Below, in pieces: positions 36,706 to 45,916 of a stretch of DNA of 64,000 nt. The DNA is taken from NCBI RefSeq assembly GCF_004366595.1, contig NZ_SORE01000009.1, positions 124,001 to 188,000 on the forward strand. The letters run 5' to 3'. Below the pieces are notes generated by a model. The model was given only the letters and a program-made list of their open reading frames with translations, had not been told where the DNA came from and searched no databases. The translations under genes were made by a program, and so were the position numbers. Origin of the DNA: Paraburkholderia rhizosphaerae (GTDB lineage: Bacteria; Pseudomonadota; Gammaproteobacteria; Burkholderiales; Burkholderiaceae). Every line of letters begins with the position of its first letter. Positions within the stretch are counted from its first letter, which is position 1.

Positions 36706-38147
36706 GCCGCCCCGCGCGCGGCGAGCGCCGTGTCCCGCGTCCGCGCGTCCCGCATCAACGCTTCGATTTGATCGGCGGCGACCGGTACGTCACGCGTCAG
36801 CAACTCGCAGCCGGTCGCGGTGACGACCGCGTCGTCTTCGATCCGAATACCGATGTCCCAGTACTTCTCGGGCACGTCTTCGGCGGCACGAATGTAGAGG
36901 CCCGGCTCGATCGTCAGCGTCATGGACGGCGCAAGCATGCGCGATGGCAGTGTCCGTTGCGCGTCCACGGGCGTGTTCGCGTCAGCCCGTCTGTCGTGGT
37001 AATCGCCGCAGTCGTGCACGTCCATCCCGAGCCAATGCCCGGTGCGATGCATGTAGAAGCGCGCGTAAGCGCGTTGCTCGATCACATCGTCGACTGTGGC
37101 AAAGCGCTCGCGGCTGACGATGCCGGTATCGAGCAGCCCTTGCGCGAGCACCCGCACCGCGGCTTCGTGAGGCGCATTGAACGCGACTCCGGCGCGTGTC
37201 GCATCGATCGCGGCCTGCTGTGCGGCGAGCACGATGTCGTACAGCTCGCGTTGCGCGGCGCTGAACCGGCCATTGGCGGGGAAGGTCCGCGTGATGTCCG
37301 ATGCGTAGCCGTCCAGTTCGCATGCGGCATCGATCAGGATCAGATCGCCGTCGCGCGCGATCGCATTGCCGGCCGGGTAGTGCAGCACGCACGCATTCGC
37401 GCCCGCCGCGACGATCGACCCATAGGCCGGCGCTTGCGCGCCATATTTGCGAAACGTGTACAGCAGCTCCGCTTCCAGCTCGTACTCGTGCATGCCGGGC
37501 CGGCACGCGGCCATCGCGCGGCAATGCGCAAGCGCGGAGATGTGCGCGGCACGGCGCATCACGGCAAGCTCGTGGCTGTCCTTGAAGAGCCGCATTTCGT
37601 CGAGCAGCGGCAGCAGGTCGTGGACGGCGGTCGGCGCGAGCACGCCGCTACGGGCACGCGCGCGCACCGCATCGAGCCACTGGCGAACCTGCGCGTCAAG
37701 CTCCGGCGACGCGCCCAACGCATAGTGCAGCGCGGGCTTGTCCGCGATGATGCGCGGCATCTGCGTGTCGAGCTCGTCGAACGCAAAGGCGGCGTCGAAG
37801 CCGAATGCGTCGCGTGCGCCTTCCGGCCCGTAGCGGAATCCTTCCCAGGTCTCCCGCTCGACGTTCTTCGCGCGGCAAAAAAGAACCGACGCGGGCGCAT
37901 CGGCGGCCGCGCTCGCGTCCAGCACGAGCAACGCTTGCGGCTCGGTGAAGCCGGTCAGGTAATAGAAATAGCTGTCGTGCCGGTACGGATAGTCGGCGTC
38001 GCGGTTGCGCAGCACTTCGGGCGCGGTCGGCACGATCGCGACACCGCCGCCGGCGGCTCGCAGTGCGGCCAGCACGCGCTCGCGCCGCTGACGATAGACG
38101 GCGACGGCCGCTGTCGGATCGAGAGAAGATTCGGTCGGCAGGTTCAT
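36702..38147 (-). CDS. pepP: Xaa-Pro aminopeptidase
   Basis: Metallopeptidase that removes N-terminal residues preceding proline. The 481-residue protein has an N-terminal creatinase-like domain (YRQRRERVLAAL, FYYLTGFTEPQALLVL) and the pita-bread catalytic domain with the five metal ligands: Asp in LILIDAACE, Asp in GYASDITRTF, His in HRTGHWLGMDVHD, Glu in LTIEPGLYI and Glu in IRIEDDAVV. The start at 38147 is chosen; an in-frame reading to 38399 is not protein-like. Coupled to ubiH, as in many proteobacteria. Confidence 0.96.
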   Translation of the reverse strand: MNLPTESSLDPTAAVAVYRQRRERVLAALRAAGGGVAIVPTAPEVLRNRDADYPYRHDSYFYYLTGFTEPQALLVLDASAAADAPASVLFCRAKNVERETWEGFRYGPEGARDAFGFDAAFAFDELDTQMPRIIADKPALHYALGASPELDAQVRQWLDAVRARARSGVLAPTAVHDLLPLLDEMRLFKDSHELAVMRRAAHISALAHCRAMAACRPGMHEYELEAELLYTFRKYGAQAPAYGSIVAAGANACVLHYPAGNAIARDGDLILIDAACELDGYASDITRTFPANGRFSAAQRELYDIVLAAQQAAIDATRAGVAFNAPHEAAVRVLAQGLLDTGIVSRERFATVDDVIEQRAYARFYMHRTGHWLGMDVHDCGDYHDRRADANTPVDAQRTLPSRMLAPSMTLTIEPGLYIRAAEDVPEKYWDIGIRIEDDAVVTATGCELLTRDVPVAADQIEALMRDARTRDTALAARGAA

Positions 38148-38449
38148 CGTGCGATTGTAGCGCCCAATATGAAACCGCAACGCGAAAGGCCGACGCGAGG
38201 CGCCACCGGCCGGGCGACCCGCGTGCCGCAGCCCGCCGATGCGGCACCGGATTGCGGATCGCGATACATCGCGCAAGCGCGGCCGCAGTCGGTCCGCGAG
38301 GCTTGCGCGACGCGTTGCCGCATGCGGCCGCGTTGTTGCAAACCGCCCACACGCAGCACCGGCGCTGCTTGCGGGATGCTTCGACACCGTTTGAAACATC
38401 GCTATTCCACGTATACTTTCGCCCAGTCCAAGAAAAGGCAGAAGAAGTG

Positions 38450-39061
38450 ATGAAACTCATCGGTTCACTGTCGAGCCCATTCGTCCGAAAGGCGCGGATC
38501 GTGCTCGCAGAAAAAAAGATCGATTACAAGCTGGTGCTCGACAACGTATGGTCCGACGAGACGACGATCCACACGTTCAACCCGATCGGCAAGGTGCCGT
38601 GCCTCGTGATGGAGGATGGCGAGGCCGTGTTCGATTCGCGCGTGATCTGTGAATACGTCGACACGCTGTCGCCGGTCGGCAAGCTGATCCCGCAGCCGGG
38701 GCGCGAGCGCATCGAAGTGCGCTGCTGGGAGGCGCTGGCGGATGGCATGATGGACGCCGCCGTGCTGGTGCGTCTCGAAGGCGTGCTGCGCGAGCCGGAG
38801 CAGCGCAGCGAAAAATGGCTGGCGCGTCAGCGCCGCAAGGTCGATGAAGGCCTCGTCGCGATGTCGCAGGGGCTTGGCAGCAACGCGTGGTGCGCCGGCA
38901 ATCGCTACTCGCTGGCGGATATCGCGGTCGGCTGCGCGCTTGGCTATCTCGACTTCAGAACGCCTGAGTTGAACTGGCGCGAGTCGCATCCGAATCTGGA
39001 CAAGCACTACCAGAAGCTATCGCAGCGGCAATCGTTTATCGACACGGTGCTGGCGGCCTGA
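38450..39061 (+). CDS. Glutathione S-transferase family protein
   Basis: A 203-residue GST: thioredoxin-like N-terminal domain (MKLIGSLSSPFVRKARIVLAEKK, with Ser at the usual activating position, and NPIGKVPCLVMEDG with the cis-Pro, then DSRVICEYVD) and an all-helical C-terminal domain (GNRYSLADIAVGCALGYLDFR with the N-capping motif). It resembles the YibF-type group. The substrate is unknown. A TATACT box lies ~35 bases upstream with TTGAAA 15 bases before it, a possible promoter. It is convergent with the next gene. Confidence 0.9.
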   Translation: MKLIGSLSSPFVRKARIVLAEKKIDYKLVLDNVWSDETTIHTFNPIGKVPCLVMEDGEAVFDSRVICEYVDTLSPVGKLIPQPGRERIEVRCWEALADGMMDAAVLVRLEGVLREPEQRSEKWLARQRRKVDEGLVAMSQGLGSNAWCAGNRYSLADIAVGCALGYLDFRTPELNWRESHPNLDKHYQKLSQRQSFIDTVLAA

Positions 39062-39177
39062 GCCGCAGATTCATATCAGCACAAGGCGCGCGCGACAGCG
39101 CGCCTGCCGCATGCGCAACCGCACCGCGCAGCAGCATGCGCGGCGGCATGCGACTGCACATCCTTCGGGCTTCGACC

Positions 39178-40788
39178 TCAAGCCTCGACGCTTGTCACTT
39201 CCGGCGTGAATGAATCGCTGCGCGCGACCGGCCACCATTTCTCATACAGCGTGTAGCGGTAGTTGCCGTTGAGCAGATCGTTCGGCTCGAGGTACTTCAG
39301 CAGATCGCACATCAACCGCACTTCGTACGACGACACGCGCCGCACGATATGATGCGGCCGCAAATCGGACGGATGCCGCAGCCCCGCCGCCTGCACGATC
39401 TCCTGCAGCGCATGCAGCGTGTTGTGGTGATAGTTGAACACGCGATCGGACTTGTCCGGCACGATCAGCGCGCGCTGACGCACGGGGTCCTGGGTTGCAA
39501 CCCCGGTCGGGCAGCGGCCGGTATGGCAGGTCTGCGCCTGGATGCAGCCGACCGCGAACATAAAGCCGCGCGCCGCATTGACCCAGTCCGCGCCGATCGC
39601 GAGCGTCTTCGCGATATCGAACGCGGTGATCATCTTGCCGCTCGCGCCGATGCGGATGCGGTGACGCAGCCCGATGCCGACCAGCGTGTTACGCACTAGC
39701 AGCAGGCCTTCCTGCAGCGGCACGCCGATATGATCGGTGAACTCCAGCGGCGCCGCGCCGGTGCCGCCCTCCGCGCCGTCGACGACGATAAAGTCCGGCA
39801 GGATGCCGGTTTCCAGCATCGCTTTCGCAATGCCGAAGAACTCCCATGGATGTCCGATGCACAGCTTGAATCCGGTCGGCTTGCCGCCCGACAGATTGCG
39901 CAGCCGCTCGACGAACTCGAGCAGGCCGCGCGGCGTCGAGAACTCGGAATGCGATGCCGGCGACACGCAATCGCGGCCCATCGGCACGCCGCGCGTCTCG
40001 GCAATCTCTGGGGTGATCTTCGCGGCCGGCAACACGCCGCCGTGACCGGGCTTCGCTCCCTGCGACAGCTTGATTTCAATCATCTTCACCTGTGGCTCGC
40101 GCGCCTGCTTCGCGAACTTGTCGGCGTTGAAGCTGCCGTCTTCGTTGCGGCAGCCGAAGTAGCCGGACGCGATTTCCCAGATGATGTCGCCGCCATGCTC
40201 GCGATGATGCTGCGACATCGAGCCTTCACCGGTGTCATGCGCGAAGCCGCCTTTCTTCGCGCCGAGATTGAGTGCGCGGATCGCATTGGCCGACAGCGAA
40301 CCGAAGCTCATCGCCGAGATGTTGAAGATCGACATCGAGTACGGCTGCTCCCGTTCGTCGCCGACCACGATGCGGAAGTCGTGATCGTCGAGCTTCGTTG
40401 GCGCAAGCGAGTGGCTGATCCATTCGTGGCCGACCGCCTTCATGTCGACTTCGGTGCCATAGGGGCGGCTATCGGGTTCGTTTTTCGCGCGCTGGTAGAC
40501 GATGCTGCGCTGCGCGCGAGAGAACGGTCTTTCCTCGGTATCGTCTTCGACGAAGTACTGGCGGATTTCCGGCCGGATGAACTCCAACATGAAGCGGAAG
40601 TGGCCCCACAGCGGATAGTTCCGCAGAATCGCGTGCCGATGCTGTGTCAGGTCCCATGCGCCGAGTACCACGAAAAGCGCGGGCACGATCAGCCAGAACC
40701 ATGCGATGTGCGCGGTGACGGCGAGCGCCGCGCAGGCCACGGTGAGCAGCACCGCGCACCACATCGCCAGATAACGTCGAGAAAACAT
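39178..40788 (-). CDS. Orphan FMN-binding glutamate-synthase-like protein
   Basis: A 536-residue membrane-anchored protein. Two hydrophobic segments open it (about residues 5-45), followed by a GltB-type FMN/synthase barrel: FNISAMSFGSLS, DTGEGSMSQHH, KIEIKLSQGAKPGHGG-type lysine region, DFIVVDGAEGGTGAAP, and CHTGRCPTGVATQDP with three Cys that may bind a 3Fe-4S cluster. The glutaminase domain of true glutamate synthase and a GltD partner are absent, so ammonia or an unrelated electron reaction may be involved. The start at 40788 has GGAG upstream. Biological role not established. Confidence 0.88.
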   Translation of the reverse strand: MFSRRYLAMWCAVLLTVACAALAVTAHIAWFWLIVPALFVVLGAWDLTQHRHAILRNYPLWGHFRFMLEFIRPEIRQYFVEDDTEERPFSRAQRSIVYQRAKNEPDSRPYGTEVDMKAVGHEWISHSLAPTKLDDHDFRIVVGDEREQPYSMSIFNISAMSFGSLSANAIRALNLGAKKGGFAHDTGEGSMSQHHREHGGDIIWEIASGYFGCRNEDGSFNADKFAKQAREPQVKMIEIKLSQGAKPGHGGVLPAAKITPEIAETRGVPMGRDCVSPASHSEFSTPRGLLEFVERLRNLSGGKPTGFKLCIGHPWEFFGIAKAMLETGILPDFIVVDGAEGGTGAAPLEFTDHIGVPLQEGLLLVRNTLVGIGLRHRIRIGASGKMITAFDIAKTLAIGADWVNAARGFMFAVGCIQAQTCHTGRCPTGVATQDPVRQRALIVPDKSDRVFNYHHNTLHALQEIVQAAGLRHPSDLRPHHIVRRVSSYEVRLMCDLLKYLEPNDLLNGNYRYTLYEKWWPVARSDSFTPEVTSVEA

Positions 40789-40981
40789 GGGGACTCCGTT
40801 GCAGTGAATGCGCCGCGGCGGGATCGTTCGTCGCATCGCGAACGGAACCGCCGCGGGGTTAGGGCATGGAGCGCTACGCGCGGGCGGCATGCGAAGCCCG
40901 GGGTACGAAACCCGGGTTGCGCACACCTATCGCATCTTCCATCGCGTTCGCCTGCGCTTTGGCAGCTTCGACAATTCCCCT

Positions 40982-42124
40982 TCAGCGCGCGGCGAGCGCG
41001 GTATCGCGACGCGCCTGCGTCGCAGGCTGCGCGGTCGCCGCATGCTCGATGATGCCGCCGCCCAGGCAAATGTCGCCATCGTAGAGCACCGCGGATTGTC
41101 CGGGTGTGACGGCCCATTGCGCGTCGTCGAAATGCAGCGAGAACTGTCCCGGCTGCGTTCCGGCGTGCGAGAACGTGCACGCCGCATCGGCTTGCCGGTA
41201 ACGCGTTTTCGCGCCGCACGCGAAGCCTTCGGCCGGCGCATCGCCCGCGACCCAACTCGTGTTGCCGGCGATCAGCGTTTCGCTGAGCAGCCACGGATGG
41301 TCATGACCCTGCGCGACGTAAAGCGTGTTCGACGCGATGTCCTTGCCCGCGACGAACCACGGCTCCCCGCTGCCGTCCTTGCTGCCGCCCAGGCCAATGC
41401 CTTTACGCTGGCCGAACGTATAGAACGCGAGGCCGATATGTTCGCCGACCCGCTTGCCGTCGGCGGTCTTCATCGGGCCGGGTTGGGTTGGCAGGTAGCG
41501 GTTCAGGAACTCACGGAACGGCCGCTCGCCGATAAAGCAGATGCCGGTCGAATCTTTTTTCTTCGCATTCGGCAGACCGATCTTTTCGGCGATCTCGCGT
41601 ACTTTCGTTTTAGGAATCTCGCCGAGCGGGAACATCGTTTTCGACAACTGCGCCTGGTTCAGCCGGTGCAGGAAGTACGACTGATCCTTCGTATGGTCTT
41701 TCGCCTTCAGCAATTCGAAACGCCCGTCGACTTCGCGCACGCGGGCATAGTGCCCGGTTGCGATCGTTTCCGCGCCGAGCGACATCGCGTGATCGAGGAA
41801 CGCCTTGAACTTGATTTCCGCATTGCACAGCACGTCCGGATTCGGCGTGCGGCCAGCCGAGTATTCGCGCAGGAATTCGGCGAACACACGGTCTTTGTAT
41901 TCGGCGGCGAAGTTCACCGCTTCGACGTCGATGCCGATCAGATCGGCTACCGACACGACGTCGATCCAGTCCTCGCGGGTCGAACAGTATTCGCTGTCGT
42001 CGTCGTCTTCCCAGTTCTTCATGAACAGGCCGACGACGTCGTAGCCCTGTTCCTTCAGCAGCCACGCGGTCACCGACGAATCGACGCCGCCCGACATGCC
42101 TACTACGACTTTCTGCTTGCTCAT
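40982..42124 (-). CDS. mnmA: tRNA-specific 2-thiouridylase MnmA
   Basis: Adds sulfur to U34 of tRNA-Lys, -Glu and -Gln. The 380-residue protein has the PP-loop [10 protein letters not shown] (residues ~8-17), the FMKNWEDDD segment typical of MnmA, and the two catalytic cysteines in [12 protein letters not shown] and [10 protein letters not shown]. The C-terminal beta-barrel ends with [15 protein letters not shown]. It follows the Nudix gene by 22 bases on the same strand, so both are probably co-transcribed, as in other proteobacteria. Confidence 0.98.
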   Translation of the reverse strand: MSKQKVVVGMSGGVDSSVTAWLLKEQGYDVVGLFMKNWEDDDDSEYCSTREDWIDVVSVADLIGIDVEAVNFAAEYKDRVFAEFLREYSAGRTPNPDVLCNAEIKFKAFLDHAMSLGAETIATGHYARVREVDGRFELLKAKDHTKDQSYFLHRLNQAQLSKTMFPLGEIPKTKVREIAEKIGLPNAKKKDSTGICFIGERPFREFLNRYLPTQPGPMKTADGKRVGEHIGLAFYTFGQRKGIGLGGSKDGSGEPWFVAGKDIASNTLYVAQGHDHPWLLSETLIAGNTSWVAGDAPAEGFACGAKTRYRQADAACTFSHAGTQPGQFSLHFDDAQWAVTPGQSAVLYDGDICLGGGIIEHAATAQPATQARRDTALAAR

Positions 42125-42146
42125 CTCGTTGTGCCTGCTGCTTTCT

Positions 42147-42623
42147 TTATCGGGGAGGCCCGACCGAATGCGTGTGCACGAAGTCGAGCGGGAAACGCCG
42201 GCCCGCGAGGTAATCGTCGATGCAGCGCATCACGAGCGGCGTGCGATGCCGTTCGGGACACGCGCGCAATTCGTCGGCGCTCATCCATACCGCACGGACG
42301 ATGTCCGGATCGAGTGCGCGGTTCTCGGGCGCGCCGGCCGATCCGCAGAACGTAAAGCGCAGATACGTCGTGCCGCTGCTGTCCGCGCGCGCGAAATGCG
42401 TCATGTAGACGCCGACCAGCGCGTCGGGTGTGAACGGGTGCGCGGTTTCCTCGAGCGTCTCGCGAACCACGGCCTCGGCGAGCGTTTCGCCCGCTTCGAG
42501 GTGCCCGGCCGGCTGGTTCAACCGCAGCCCGGCGGGCGTGTGTTCCTCGACGACCAGAAAGCGCCCGTCGCGCTCGACGAGAGCGGCGACCGTCACGTGC
42601 GGAGCCCAGGTTTCCGGTTTCAT
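42147..42623 (-). CDS. nudJ: Nudix hydrolase (NudJ-like)
   Basis: A 158-residue pyrophosphohydrolase with a clear Nudix box ([22 protein letters not shown], split by the expected spacing G-x5-E-x7-REUxEE). The N-terminal [20 protein letters not shown] and [11 protein letters not shown] are typical of NudJ, which hydrolyses nucleoside di/triphosphates and thiamine pyrophosphate intermediates. It sits upstream of mnmA, the same neighbour as in E. coli. Confidence 0.92.
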   Translation of the reverse strand: MKPETWAPHVTVAALVERDGRFLVVEEHTPAGLRLNQPAGHLEAGETLAEAVVRETLEETAHPFTPDALVGVYMTHFARADSSGTTYLRFTFCGSAGAPENRALDPDIVRAVWMSADELRACPERHRTPLVMRCIDDYLAGRRFPLDFVHTHSVGPPR

Positions 42624-42898
42624 GGGCCGCTATTTTACCGTTTATGAGGTTTCGCCGCGCGGCGCCTGCCGGCCGCCTGCTGGCCGCTTATCTGCCGCTT
42701 GACTCTGATTTGCCGGCTGCCGCGTTTTGCCCACGAGCCCACGGCCCGCATGAAATCTGGCGCCGGCCCGGCGCCCCGACAAATCTGGCTCGCGCGCCGG
42801 GGTTTCGGTTAAAGTGACACAGTAGCCGTTGCATTGAGCAAGCCGGCGAGCCCTCGTCGGCAAGTCCGTCAAACAAGAAGGTCGAGGAGGAGTTCACG

Positions 42899-44041
42899 AT
42901 GCACATCGGAGTGCCAGCCGAGACGCGCGCGTACGAAACCCGCGTCGCCGCGACCCCCGAGACGGTCAAAAAGTATGTGTCGCAGGGCCACCGGGTGACG
43001 GTGCAAAGTGGCGCCGGGGCGCCCGCGAGCTTTCCCGACGACGCATATGTGGCCGTTGGCGCGGAAATTACCGATGCGGCGGGCGCCTTCGCCGCCGATC
43101 TCATTCTCAAAGTCCAATCGCCGACCGAAGCCGAACTGCCGTTGATGAAGCGCGGCGCGACGCTCGTCGGCATGCTCGATCCGTTCAATGCGGACAACGC
43201 CGCGCGGCTGGCGGCGACGGGCGTCACCGCGTTCGCGCTCGAAGCGGCACCGCGCACGACACGCGCGCAGAGCCTCGACGTGCTGTCGTCGCAGGCGAAC
43301 ATCGCGGGTTACAAGGCGGTGCTGCTCGCCGCGGACCTGTATCCGCGCTTCATGCCGATGCTGATGACGGCAGCCGGCACCGTGAAGGCCGCGCGCGTGC
43401 TGATATTGGGCGCGGGCGTCGCGGGCTTGCAGGCGATCGCGACCGCGAAGCGTCTCGGCGCGGTGATCGAAGCGTCCGATGTGCGTCCCGCGGTGAAAGA
43501 GCAGATCGAGTCGCTCGGCGCGAAATTTCTCGACGTGCCGTACGAAACCGACGAGGAACGCGAAGCGGCCGAAGGCGTCGGCGGCTACGCGCGGCCGATG
43601 CCGCCCTCATGGCTCGTGCGCCAGTCTGCTCTTGTGCATGAGCGCGCGCGGCAGGCCGACATCGTGATCACGACTGCGCTGATTCCGGGCCGCCCCGCGC
43701 CGACGTTGATCTCCGTGGAAACGGTGCAGGCGATGAAACCCGGCTCGGTGCTGATCGACCTCGCAGCCGGCCGCGGCGCGGAGTTCGACGGCCGGCGCGG
43801 CGGCAACTGTCCGCTCACCGAACCGGACAAGGTCGTCACGAAGCACGGCGTGACGCTGGCCGGCTTTACGAACCTCGCGTCGATGGTGCCGGCCGACGCG
43901 TCGTCGCTGTATGCGCGCAACCTGCTCGACTTCATGAAGCTGATTGTCACGAAGGAAGGCACGCTCAATATCGATCTGGCGGACGACATCGTCGCGGCGA
44001 CGCTGCTCGTGCGCGACGGCGCAGTCGTGCGCGCGGCCTGA
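42899..44041 (+). CDS. pntAA: NAD(P) transhydrogenase, alpha-1 subunit
   Basis: Cytoplasmic NAD(H)-binding domain I of the proton-pumping transhydrogenase, which uses the proton gradient to make NADPH from NADH. The 380-residue protein has the alanine-dehydrogenase-like fold: ETRVAATPETVKKY, the Rossmann motif LILGAGVAGLQAIATAKRLG, the mobile loop region, and TALIPGRPAPTLIS. It carries only part of what is PntA in E. coli; the membrane part is the next gene. The ribosome site GAGGAGGAG is exceptionally strong and exactly complementary to a loop of the candidate sRNA at 23701-23802. Confidence 0.97.
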   Translation: MHIGVPAETRAYETRVAATPETVKKYVSQGHRVTVQSGAGAPASFPDDAYVAVGAEITDAAGAFAADLILKVQSPTEAELPLMKRGATLVGMLDPFNADNAARLAATGVTAFALEAAPRTTRAQSLDVLSSQANIAGYKAVLLAADLYPRFMPMLMTAAGTVKAARVLILGAGVAGLQAIATAKRLGAVIEASDVRPAVKEQIESLGAKFLDVPYETDEEREAAEGVGGYARPMPPSWLVRQSALVHERARQADIVITTALIPGRPAPTLISVETVQAMKPGSVLIDLAAGRGAEFDGRRGGNCPLTEPDKVVTKHGVTLAGFTNLASMVPADASSLYARNLLDFMKLIVTKEGTLNIDLADDIVAATLLVRDGAVVRAA

Positions 44042-44081
44042 TCGCGATCATCCGGTAAGCACCGCATAAGGAGAAACGGCG

Positions 44082-44408
44082 ATGGAAGTCATCAACCATA
44101 CGGTGATCAACCTGATCATTTTCGTGCTGGCGATCTACGTCGGCTATCACGTGGTCTGGAACGTCACGCCCGCGCTGCATACGCCGCTGATGGCGGTGAC
44201 CAACGCGATCTCGGCGATTGTGATTGTCGGCGCGATGCTCGCGGCGGGGCTGACGGTCGGCCCGGGCAAGCTGTTCGGCACGATCGCGGTTGCGCTGGCG
44301 GCGGTCAACGTGTTCGGCGGCTTTCTCGTGACCCGGCGCATGCTCGAGATGTTCAAGAAGAAGGAGCCGAAGAAGCTCGCCGCGCCGGCGAAGGAGGGCG
44401 CGCAATGA
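44082..44408 (+). CDS. pntAB: NAD(P) transhydrogenase, alpha-2 subunit
   Basis: Small membrane subunit (108 residues) forming part of the proton channel domain II. Three hydrophobic helices are visible ([55 protein letters not shown]), then [18 protein letters not shown] at the cytosolic end. Its stop overlaps the pntB start by four bases. The three-gene split (pntAA, pntAB, pntB) is as in Rhodospirillum rubrum. Confidence 0.97.
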   Translation: MEVINHTVINLIIFVLAIYVGYHVVWNVTPALHTPLMAVTNAISAIVIVGAMLAAGLTVGPGKLFGTIAVALAAVNVFGGFLVTRRMLEMFKKKEPKKLAAPAKEGAQ

Positions 44409-45859
44409 GCATGAACGTCGTTACGCTGCTGTACCTGGTCGCGTCGGTGTGCTTTATCCAGGCGTTGAAGGGGCTGTCGAACCCGAAAAGCGCACGCGCG
44501 GGCAACGTGTTCGGCATGGTCGGGATGGCGATCGCGATCGTCACGACCATCGCGCTGATCGTCAAGCAGGCCGCGCTGCTCGGCTCGGACTTGCCGCTTG
44601 GCCTCGGACTGCTGTTCGGTGGACTGGTGGTGGGCGGCGCGATCGGCGCGTTTATCGCCGCGCGCGTCGAGATGACGAAGATGCCGGAACTGGTCGCGGC
44701 GATGCACTCGCTGATCGGTCTCGCGGCCGTGTGCATCGCGTACGCGGTGGTATCGGAGCCGTCCGCGTTCGGCCTGACCGCTGAAGATGCGCCGTATCCG
44801 GACTTCCTGCCATACGGCAACCGCATCGAGCTCTTTATCGGCACGTTCGTCGGCGCGATCACGTTCTCCGGTTCGGTGATCGCGTTCGGCAAACTGTCAG
44901 GCAAGTACAGGTTCCGGCTGTTCCAGGGCGCGCCGGTGGTCTACGCGGGCCAGCACACGATCAACCTGCTGCTCGCGCTCGCGATGATCGGCTTCGGCAT
45001 CATCTTCTTCCTGACGCAGTCGTGGCTGCCGTTCATCATCATGACGCTGATTGCGTTCGTGCTCGGCGTGCTGATCATCATCCCGATCGGCGGCGCGGAT
45101 ATGCCGGTGGTCGTGTCGATGCTGAACTCGTACTCGGGCTGGGCCGCCGCGGGCATCGGCTTCTCGCTGAACAACGCGATGCTGATCATCGCTGGCTCGC
45201 TGGTCGGTTCGTCCGGTGCGATTCTGTCGTACATCATGTGCCGCGCGATGAACCGGTCGTTCTTCAACGTGCTGCTCGGCGGCTTCGGCGCGGAGCCCGG
45301 CGCGGCGGCTGCGGGCGGCGCGCAGGAGCAGCGCCCCGTGAAGTCCGGCTCGGCCGAAGACGCGTCGTTCATGCTCGGCAATGCGGAGACGGTGGTGATC
45401 GTGCCGGGCTACGGACTCGCGGTTGCGCGTGCGCAGCATGCGTTGAAGGAACTCACCGACAAGCTGGTCGAGAAGGGCATCGACGTGCGCTATGCGATTC
45501 ACCCGGTCGCGGGCCGCATGCCGGGCCACATGAACGTGCTGCTCGCGGAAGCGGAAGTACCGTACGACCTCGTCTTCGAGATGGACGACATCAACAACGA
45601 GTTCGGCCAGACCGATGTCGTGCTGGTGCTCGGCGCGAACGACGTGGTCAATCCGGCGGCGAAAAACGATCCGAAGTCGCCGATCGCGGGGATGCCGATC
45701 ATCGAGGCGTACAAGGCGCGCACGGTGATCGTCAACAAGCGCTCGATGGCGGCGGGTTACGCAGGGCTCGACAACGATCTCTTCTACATGGACAAGACGA
45801 TGATGGTCTTTGGCGATGCGAAGAAGGTGATCGAGGATATGGTGAAGTCAGTCGAATGA
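44405..45859 (+). CDS. pntB: NAD(P) transhydrogenase, beta subunit
   Basis: A 484-residue subunit with eight to nine membrane helices of domain II and the C-terminal NADP(H)-binding domain III. Visible are [34 protein letters not shown], the channel-lining segments [25 protein letters not shown], and in domain [49 protein letters not shown] and [19 protein letters not shown] motifs. Translationally coupled to pntAB. It ends the operon. Confidence 0.98.
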   Translation: MSMNVVTLLYLVASVCFIQALKGLSNPKSARAGNVFGMVGMAIAIVTTIALIVKQAALLGSDLPLGLGLLFGGLVVGGAIGAFIAARVEMTKMPELVAAMHSLIGLAAVCIAYAVVSEPSAFGLTAEDAPYPDFLPYGNRIELFIGTFVGAITFSGSVIAFGKLSGKYRFRLFQGAPVVYAGQHTINLLLALAMIGFGIIFFLTQSWLPFIIMTLIAFVLGVLIIIPIGGADMPVVVSMLNSYSGWAAAGIGFSLNNAMLIIAGSLVGSSGAILSYIMCRAMNRSFFNVLLGGFGAEPGAAAAGGAQEQRPVKSGSAEDASFMLGNAETVVIVPGYGLAVARAQHALKELTDKLVEKGIDVRYAIHPVAGRMPGHMNVLLAEAEVPYDLVFEMDDINNEFGQTDVVLVLGANDVVNPAAKNDPKSPIAGMPIIEAYKARTVIVNKRSMAAGYAGLDNDLFYMDKTMMVFGDAKKVIEDMVKSVE

Positions 45860-45871
45860 GCGTGAAGCGCG

Positions 45872-45895
45872 ACGCCCGCACCATGGCGCGGGCGT
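45872..45895. terminator. Hairpin between pntB and the RlmL-like gene
   Basis: ACGCCCGC (45872-45879) pairs with GCGGGCGT (45888-45895). No proper T run follows on either strand, so termination here is only possible. Confidence 0.35.
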
Positions 45896-45916
45896 GCGCG
45901 TTTGCTCGTCATCGTG

